A stretch of 64,000 nt of DNA from Dactylorhiza incarnata (Eukaryota > Streptophyta > Magnoliopsida > Asparagales > Orchidaceae): the NCBI GenBank assembly GCA_033032865.1, contig JAWHQI010000075.1, forward strand, positions 2,480,001-2,544,000, written 5' to 3'. The notes beneath the pieces were generated by a model, which was not told where the DNA came from, did not search any database, and saw nothing but the letters and a program-made list of their open reading frames with translations. A program made the position numbers and the translations under genes. This document shows, one piece after another, positions 57,790 to 64,000 of the stretch (positions are counted from its first letter, which is position 1; each line of letters begins with the position of its first letter).

Positions 57790-58420
57790 ATAGTTATAGC
57801 TATTATGCAGGAGCTGGCAAGACGATAAGTTTTTATGTTGGAGTGCCCCAGATCGATTCCGCTCCCGGGCTCTCACTAGACGGGGGTTCAGGTTGATCTC
57901 TGGAGAGGCTGGCAAGGTGACAAGTTTTTATGCTGGAGTGCCCCAAATCGATTCCGCTCCCGGGTTCTCACTAGACGGGGGGTTCAGGTTGATCTCTAGA
58001 GAGGCTAGCAAGGTGACAAGTTTTTATGCTGGAGTGCCCCGGATCGATTCCGCTCCCGGGCTCTCACTAGACGGGGGGTTCAGGTTGATCTCTGGAGAGG
58101 CTGGCAAGGTGACAAGTTTTTATGCTGGAGTGCCCCAGATCGATTCCGCTCTGGGGCTCTCACTAAACGGGGGGTTCAGGTTGATCTCTAGAGAGGCTGG
58201 CAAGGTGACAAGTTTTTATGCTGGAGTGCCCCAGATCGATTCTGCTCCCGGGCTCTCACTAGATGGGGGGTTCAGGTTGATCTCTGGAGAGGCTGGCAGG
58301 GTGGCAAGTTTATGCTGGAATGCACCAGATCGATTTCGCTCCCGGGCTCTCACTAGACGGGGGGTTCAGGTTGATCTCTGGAGAGGCTGGCACGGTGACA
58401 GGTGTTTATTTCAGGAGAGG
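57790..58420. repeat. 95-bp tandem array of element F, about seven units
   Basis: Units contain GGCTGGCAAGGTGACAAGTT, TTTATGCTGGAGTGCCCCAG, ATCGATTCCGCTCCCGGGCT and CTCACTAGACGGGG blocks; aggCT starts at 57906, 58002 and 58098 (96-bp steps). Begins ~45 bp after the integrase stop. Confidence 0.95.
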
Positions 58421-59039
58421 CGGGTAAAGTGATGAGTCTCGATGCTGGAAGACATCGGGTCCACTCCGCTCCCGAACAAAAAGATGAGTTCTTTACAAGG
58501 TCAGGATGAAATGCATCAGGTTAGCGAGGCTTCGGCGCTGACCCTATCCTTCTCGCTCGGCAAGCCGGCTCGCTCGGCGAAGAGAGATTTCACGTGATAG
58601 TATGCGAGTGACAAAAATCAACCCTAGGCGCTCCAGGGTTCCTGGTGCTCGGCAGAAAGGTCGCCGTCACAGGAGAAGAGGCGAGTTCTAGCCGAGAGGG
58701 AAGGTACCCTGCGAAACCTAGAGAAAAGCGCACGCCTAAGAGGGTAATAACCCTAAGGCAAATGGCGAAAGGCGCGATCAGTCAAAATGTCCTATGCCTA
58801 TCTATTCGAGAACGTGATGGGCGAGAACAACCATCGCAAGAATAACCTCCGCGAAGGCGGATATCGAGATAAGCGAGAACGAGATATTCAACACACTAAG
58901 ATAACGAAACAGGAAGGGGAAAACACAATGAACGAAGTAGAATTTGCATTTACATTTCAAAGTTTGATTACAATCTATGGCGATCTCGCCGATCAAAAGT
59001 AACAAAAAAGAGGGGGGGGGGGGGGAATGGCAGTGAGCT
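58421..59039. other. Spacer between F tandem array and antisense gene 2
   Basis: GCGAG-rich, no reading frame recognised. A run of 14 G is at 59012-59025, just downstream of the antisense gene 2 stop. Confidence 0.5.
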
Positions 59040-61019
59040 TCAGGAGTCGCTCGCGGACCCCTCCTCGTCGTCGCTGCTCTTCACTGGCGGAAGCGGGAGG
59101 AAGAGCTCAGGGACGATGTCTTCCAGAGTCAGGTCGGCCGCGTCGGCGGTTAGGAGTCCGGCCGCCTTCATCATCTGGAGGATGTAGCGAGCCGAATTCG
59201 TAGACTCCAAGCGAACTTCTTCATCTCGCGCTCGCCGCTCTTCCTTCAGACGACGAGGTGAGTGGGGAACGACGGCACGGGTGAGGTCGCAGTTTAGGGC
59301 TTTCAGCCCAGCCACCTCGCCCTCCAAATCCTTGATGCGAGCATCGGCTCTCCCGGCTGCCTCGACATCCTGCAATTATGTTCAATTAAAAAAGGCGAAA
59401 CAGCCAAAGGAAAGGAGGATGAGGATGTCTAACTCACCACACTGCCCTCTGCGGCGAGCAGCTTCTCCTTCAGCTGCGTGATCTCGGTAAGGAGCCCCTG
59501 ATAGGCCCTCGCAAGTTCCACGTTTTGAAGCTCCAACTGCAAGCAACGCCTCCCCGTTATATGGGCGAGCTCGGCGGAACGCAACTGCGACCTCGCGCTC
59601 TCGAAAGCGAGGGTTCTCGCAGTCTCATCTTTATAAGACCCCGCGTCCTCACGACCATAAAGAGCGAACGCGAGGTCGAAGGCGTGACCGCTGACGGTCT
59701 CCTTCTCCACACAGGAGGGAAGGATGGTGGAGATATCCACCCTGTTGGTCTCCGGTTTCCAGTTGACCAGGAGCTCGCCAGTCTCATCCCGGCGCCTCTG
59801 GCTGAGGCCGAAGTTGTAGTGGTTGATAGGGATGGGCAGGATGGAGGTTCTAGGAGCCTCCTGGAAAGGCTCGTCGTCCTCACCCCCTGCGGAGAGGCCG
59901 GTGAGGTCAAACTCATCGAAGGCGACCTCGCGGGGCTCCTTTCCTTTCGAAGAGGCGAGCGAGACCCCGCTCTTCCTGCTCTTCTTCTTTGGCGGAGATT
60001 TCAAGGGAGCGACATGACTACCAGAGGCCCCCGGTCTCTTGCGAGAAGAGGGCTCACCCGGAGTGACGGCTCCTCGGCAAGCTTCCGCCCCCATGGTTGC
60101 GAGAGCCAGGGTAGCGTCGTTTTTCCGATTGCTCGCGTAAGGGGGATGGAGGGGAAGATCCCGCTCGCCTAAGAAATAAGCATTGTAATTTCAATGAATA
60201 CGGAAGGGCAGGGAACAAAATTGTAGTCGCTAAGCGAGATCTTTACCTTCCCCAGCGAGAACTGGAGGCAACGAATCGAGGTTGTGGTGGAGATAAACGA
60301 CCTCAAAGTTCTTCTTACAGAAGAACTGATAGAGGAGGGCGTCGTGGCCGCCGAGGGCGGTAGGCTGGTACGTGGTCTCGCTGTGATGAACTGGCGAGAG
60401 GGGGATATTGCCGAAGTTCCCCTTGACGACGAGGAACTTCTGGGCCCAGAAGTGGGCCTTGTTGACGGTCTCGACGACCTTAGGACCCAAGCCCACGAAG
60501 TAGGTCGTCCCATCCTTGTAGGTGCAAAACGAGAACAGCTTCCGGAAGGCCAGGAGGCTGAACTTGATGCGCTCCTCGCGAAGGTAGCAGGCGAAGGCGG
60601 TGACCACTGCCATAGCATTGGGGGTAAGCTGGCCCGGAACAACGCCATAGTGCTTGAGCACCTAGCGAGCAACGAGAACGGTATTAGTCCACATGATGAA
60701 CAAGACTTGGACTGCAGAGAATAAGAAGCGAGCGAGAGCGATTATTACCTAGCGAACTTCCGGCCATAGGGGAAGGCACAGGCCGACCGCAAAATGGGCG
60801 GTGGGAATGGACAGCTCATCTACCAGCGGGGCATTGATAACGTCGTTCTCGCTAGGATGACGTACCTCAAACGGGGGGGGGGGGGGGGGGGGGGGTGACA
60901 TAGTCGGCGACCGCGCTGAAGTACTCCTCATCGGTCAGATTGCAGTGGAAGAAGCTATGCTCGGCGAAAGCTTTAGCGATCTTCCGCCGACCCTCCGACT
61001 CATTAGCGTCGCCACCCAT
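59040..61019 (-). pseudogene. F antisense gene 2, PF04195-like domain and coiled-coil protein
   Basis: ATG at 61019 (MGGDANESEGRRKIAKAFAE), 113 bp after a TATA box. Exon 1 includes LTDEEYFSAVADYV, then a run of 23 G on the plus strand (60873-60895) that puts FEVRHPSENDVINAPLVDEL in another frame. Its last codon is TAG (60751-60749) where G has CAG. Exon 2 (from about 60661): VLKHYGVVPGQLTPNAMAVV, FRKLFSFCTYKDGTTYFVGL, VNKAHFWAQKFLVVKGNFGN, VVYLHHNLDSLPPVLAGEG. Exon 3 (to about 59435): basic segment SPPKKKSRKSG, NHYNFGLSQRRRDETGELLV, heptad-rich end. Exon 4 (59375-59040): EGEVAGLKALNCDL, DIVPELFLPLPPVKSSDDEE, TAG. Function unknown; a nuclear role is suggested only by the basic cluster. Confidence 0.7.
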
Positions 61020-61131
61020 TTTAGTAACCTGCAAAGAAAGAAGAAAAGTGAGAACGGGGAGGAGCGAGAGCTCTGAACAGAGGAGGAAGAAGGTCGAAAA
61101 TAAATGCGGTGGTTGACTCAGTTATGGCCGC

Positions 61132-61141
61132 CTATTTATAG
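61132..61141 (-). promoter_or_regulatory. TATA box of F antisense gene 2
   Basis: The minus strand reads CTATAAATAGG just after GG, 113 bp upstream of the ATG at 61019; conserved in position in G. Confidence 0.65.
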
Positions 61142-61433
61142 CCAAAGCAAAATGGCGGGAAGAAGTCCAAGCGCCGGCGGGCACGGGTAGCAGCAAAAAC
61201 ATCACATCATGGACGTGGGCGAGAGGGACCTGCGGGGCTAGTACAAACAACATTTTCGCGGGATATATTTAGCGAAAACAGAAGGTCCTCGCAAGCGCAG
61301 TATAACATAAAAATAAGATAGATTTATTGGCAGCGAGCGAGAAACAACAAAAAGCTACTGATACTTATTGTCAAAAGAAATAAAAGCCAACATAAGTGGC
61401 GAATATGCGAGTTACAAGCCGCAGCGAGATTGT
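61142..61433. other. Spacer between F antisense genes 1 and 2
   Basis: Nothing recognised beyond the gene 2 promoter region and the presumed 3' untranslated region of gene 1. Confidence 0.4.
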
Positions 61434-62677
61434 CTAAAAATAACGACACCCATTACAAATAAGTTCACAACACAGCAGTAAGCGAGAATCATGGGGTAAC
61501 CATTTCCACCTGCCCCCACCCCGCGACCCGGATCTCGGAGGAACCCTAGAGTTATAATAGTCCTCGGCCAAACGGCCCTCCCTGTCCATAAGGTAGGCGT
61601 AATCTCTCATCCTAGCTATATGAACCTCCGGCGTCGTGGCATTCTCATCCTGGTCACGCTGTCTCGCCTGCCGGAGCCTCGCGCACTCTTCCATCAGGAC
61701 CGCGTGCCTGTCCTCGGCGGCTTCTCTATCCCGTCTCGCCTGCATGTTGAGGTCCATCAGCATTCGCCCATGTTTCTTCAGCAATTTCGCAGCTCGCTGT
61801 TTCATCATCTCGGGATCTCGCGGATCCCCTAGGAATTCCTCCACTTGGTCAGGAAGGGGGGACATCTCGTCGTCGCCCAGCTCGGAATCGGTGTGCGGGT
61901 TCTTGGTATTTTCTGCAAAATATTACGAAGAGGTTAGATGGCGCGCGTGAGTTCGCGTAGGGCTTCGGCGAGTTCAAAATGCTTACCAAACGGGGGGGGG
62001 GGGGGGGGGGGGGGGGCGAGAAGTTGAAGGACGGCCCTGGAACATGTTTCCGTAGTGAGGGTAGAGGGATTTGCCTAGGCCGGCAGGGTAGGTTGCGCTG
62101 TTGGTCGGGGGGATCTTTGGCGGCACAGAGCCACCGGTCTCCTCGCTCGTCAGGAGCTGGAATCCGGGCTTATCTATGATTTTGTCAGGAGGTGGAGGCG
62201 GAGATGGAGGCCGCGACGCCTGGAGGGTCGGGGACTTCAAAGGCGAGACTGTAAGAAGTAAGGAACGGAGGTCATATATAGTTAACAAGAAACATTATGG
62301 CACGCGAGATTAAGATCATACCGGTGACGTTTTTCCCAGCGAGGTTCATATCCACCTGCGGACTTTTGCGAGACCCCTCAGCGGGTTCTCTAGCGTTCTC
62401 GCTCGGCAAAGCATCCTGCGAGTAGAAATGAATGACAAGCAAATTTGTTGACGTGAACTGTAGGAGTGGCTCGTACCTTCTCGTGGTGGCGATCGTCCGG
62501 GGAGGAATTCAGCAGCACGGAGTCGTCCCCGGTGCGGCGAGCCGCCTTCGCCTTCTTGACTTTCGGCGACTGAGCGGGGGGTGGCCGGTTCATCCAGGCA
62601 GGGACCCTGGTCATGGAGGGTAGCCCGCCGGCTCTCATCGCCCTCAGGCGAGCTTCAGCGTCTTCAGAAAGAGGCAT
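61434..62677 (-). CDS. F antisense gene 1, spliced Pro-rich/helical protein of unknown function
   Basis: ATG at 62677, 76 bp after a TATA box. Exons inferred from GT-AG ends and alignment with G: 62677-62477 (MPLSEDAEARLRAMRAGGLP to SSPDDRHHEK), 62415-62322 (DALPSENAREPAEG to LAGKNVT), 62248-61987 (SPPPPPDKIIDKPGFQLL to FQGRPSTSRP, then a Pro run from 25 G at 61992-62016), 61912-61434 (SELGDDEMSPLPDQVEEFLG, helical EAAEDRHAVLMEECARLRQA, GGGRWKWLP, stop). About 345 residues; no stop is seen within these exons, but the homopolymer makes the frame uncertain. No known domain recognised. It lies back-to-back with the 3' LTR and antisense to gag-pol. Confidence 0.6.
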
Positions 62678-62752
62678 CTCCAAGTAACTACAGTATCAGG
62701 CAAAGGGGGAGGAAGGGAAGTAGCAGCGCACGCCACTGGAGACTCAGGACGA

Positions 62753-62762
62753 TATTTATAGC
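62753..62762 (-). promoter_or_regulatory. TATA box of F antisense gene 1
   Basis: The minus strand reads GCTATAAATATC-type sequence, about 76 bp upstream of the ATG; G has CTATAAATAC in the same place. Only ~110 bp separates it from the 3' LTR. Confidence 0.65.
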
Positions 62763-62874
62763 CCACAGGGTGGGTCCCACCAAAGATTCCTGACAGATCA
62801 TCAAGGAGCGGGCGAATACCAGGGGTTGGACGATTCTTCGCGAGCACAAATGTCCTCACGAAGAGCGGGGATTG

Positions 62875-63746
62875 TGTACAACCCCGATATTCGCCAGGCA
62901 AGGATACGGTCTAAAGAAGGCAGTGGAACGGAGCTCGCTGAAGGGCGAGCAAGAAGGGTCGACGAGATAAGAGCTCGCGGGTGTGTTTGTCGAACTCCCC
63001 CGGTCTCGTCGACCATACCCCTGTTCGGCGAGATCATCAGCAGTCGACGAAGCGTTCAATGATCATTAAAGCCAAAGGGATGGTCTCGCAAGGGGAGCCG
63101 CGAGATCCCGACCTCGGCAATTTACCGCGGAGAAGCAACGACCGGCGAGCCATCCATCTCGGCAGACATCGCCCGGATTGGCCGGCGAGGTCCTCGCAAG
63201 GGATCGCCTAAGAGGGGCATTGCGAGTAGGGCTCGCGAGGAGGCCCGCGAGAACATAAGATCTCGCAGGAAGGTTCTCGCAGCCCCTTGCCCATAAGCAG
63301 ATAGGGTCAAATTCCCCTTTTACCCTTGGTGGTCTGCCTTTAGCCTCTCCAAACAGCGGAGTTTGGCTGTTAGCAGACCCATTTGGGGTGCGGATAGTAA
63401 AATCAAAAGGCGGAATCCTGCTATTTGCAGGCCATATCAGAAAATCTATAAATAGGACCTTAAGGACACCTTTGGAGAGGATCTCACTTCAGCTTCTCTC
63501 TCCTCAGGCTTTCTTTGGTTAGCATTTCCAGAGCTCTCCAAGGTGCCCGATTCTCAGCTTTGTCTTGGGAGGGGAAGCGCTCAACGATCTTCCGGGTTAG
63601 TGGAGGGACCTCCTCGCTGTGACTAAGGTCTTAGTCTTCTTTCTAGTCTTTTGTCTACCTTCTCTGAGGGATCAGTAAGGGCTAGCTGCCCCTCATTTCG
63701 GTGAGGGCCCCGTGCTCCACAAGAGACCGAGAAATTGGTTTCAACA
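62875..63746 (+). repeat. 3' LTR of element F (872 bp)
   Basis: TGTACAACCCCGATATTCG to AAATTGGTTTCAACA, followed by target duplication ATCAC. TATA box at 63447-63456. Confidence 0.95.
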
Positions 63747-63751
63747 ATCAC

Positions 63752-64000
63752 TGCCTCGTACTCGGCCTGGTTGTTGGTAATTGTAAAATGGATGCTTAAG
63801 GCTTGCTCGATCTTAGTCCCTTTGGGGCTCAACAGGATGATTCCTCCTCCATAGGAGTGTTTCCCTGACGTACCATCCACCGACATCTTCCATGCCACCG
63901 GGGGAGGTAATTCATGCTCCCCCACTTCGGCTGTGTAATCCGCCATGAAGTCCGCCACTGCTTGGGCCTTGATTGACAACCTAAGCACAAACGCGATGTC
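63752..64000 (-). pseudogene. pol: Element G RNase H region, continues past window end
   Basis: The minus strand reads SIKAQAVADFMADYTAEVGE, SVDGTSGKHSYGGGIILLSP and NNQAEYEAVI, i.e. the end of the first RNase H and start of the archaeal-type RNase H. It joins 49693 across element F (EYEAVI then AGLRLAREL). Here the Gly codons are GGAGGAGGA, unlike the 13-G run in F. Confidence 0.88.

Larger units (their letters stand above)
49699..63746 (+). mobile_element. Element F: complete Tat-like Ty3 retrotransposon with antisense genes (14,048 bp)
   Basis: LTRs 49699-50570 and 62875-63746 (872 bp each, about 38 differences by eye), target duplication ATCAC on both sides. Order: LTR, gag, protease, reverse transcriptase, RNase H, second RNase H, integrase (interrupted by solo LTR P), 95-bp array, antisense gene 2, antisense gene 1, LTR. 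It lies within the second RNase H domain of G, a member of the same family, in opposite orientation. The second RNase H after the ordinary one is the hallmark of the Tat lineage. Gag and pol hold several stops and frameshifts, so F is no longer autonomous. Confidence 0.95.
35851..64000 (-). mobile_element. Element G: Tat-like Ty3 retrotransposon, 3' part, host of C and F
   Basis: From its 3' end: LTR 35851-36580; antisense genes 1 and 2 (plus strand, 36776-47026, with element C inserted in gene 1); 95-bp array 47400-48090; integrase and second RNase H 48159-49693; then element F (49699-63746, target duplication ATCAC at 49694-49698 and 63747-63751); then RNase H continues at 63752-64000. The 5' portion lies beyond the window. 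Coding parts match F but carry many more stops, so G is the older copy. Confidence 0.85.

Overview
The window is a stretch of angiosperm nuclear DNA made almost entirely of nested LTR retrotransposons. I see no host gene, no rRNA and no functional tRNA gene. Evidence for plant repeat DNA: Ty3-type polyproteins of the Tat and Athila-like kinds, Ty1-copia gag/protease/integrase, primer-binding sites for tRNA-Asp and initiator tRNA-Met, TATAAATA-type promoters, long LTRs with 5-bp target duplications, and many stop codons of the kind made by decay of methylated cytosine. I cannot name the species.

Layout. 1-3890: element H (minus), a Tat-like element reduced to 5' LTR, part of gag and an 89-bp tandem array. 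3891-7478: leader and 2.6-kb LTR of element Q (minus), into which H inserted. 7596-10012: degenerate copia element R (minus). 10022-12329: Athila-like element I (plus), interrupted by element D (12330-17046, minus, gag-protease only). D is interrupted by copia LTR J (17047), J by copia K (18872), and K by copia L (21915); only the 5' parts of J, K and L are present. 23801-27139: element M, an antisense coiled-coil gene next to an LTR-like end, carrying a 487-bp foldback element (26134-26620). 27140-27331 and 35565-35845: two pieces of a chromovirus-like pol (O), split by solo LTR N, which is itself split by the complete element A (27343-34468). From 35851 to beyond the window end: Tat-like element G (minus), which carries the complete element C (36913-43322) and the complete element F (49699-63746, same family as G but inverted). 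F in turn carries solo LTR P (56133-57629).

Two groups deserve attention. (1) A, C and D have related LTRs and an approximately 1.6-kb 3' non-coding module with three evenly spaced copies of the polypurine motif, a conserved hairpin and a conserved 70-bp block; none encodes reverse transcriptase or integrase. A and D encode gag-protease; C instead encodes an intact 413-residue protein with two CCHC zinc knuckles and a long acidic tail. All three must borrow enzymes from another element. (2) F and G carry, between integrase and 3' LTR, a 95-bp tandem array and two spliced genes on the strand opposite to gag-pol, each with its own TATA box; M has a comparable antisense gene.

Complete elements are supported by matching target duplications: A (TGTTT), C (CCGGT), F (ATCAC), P (AGGGT). 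By-eye LTR comparison makes C youngest (about 9 differences in 1606 bp), A older (about 36 in 1440) and F oldest of the three (about 38 in 872). All coordinates and counts were made by eye.
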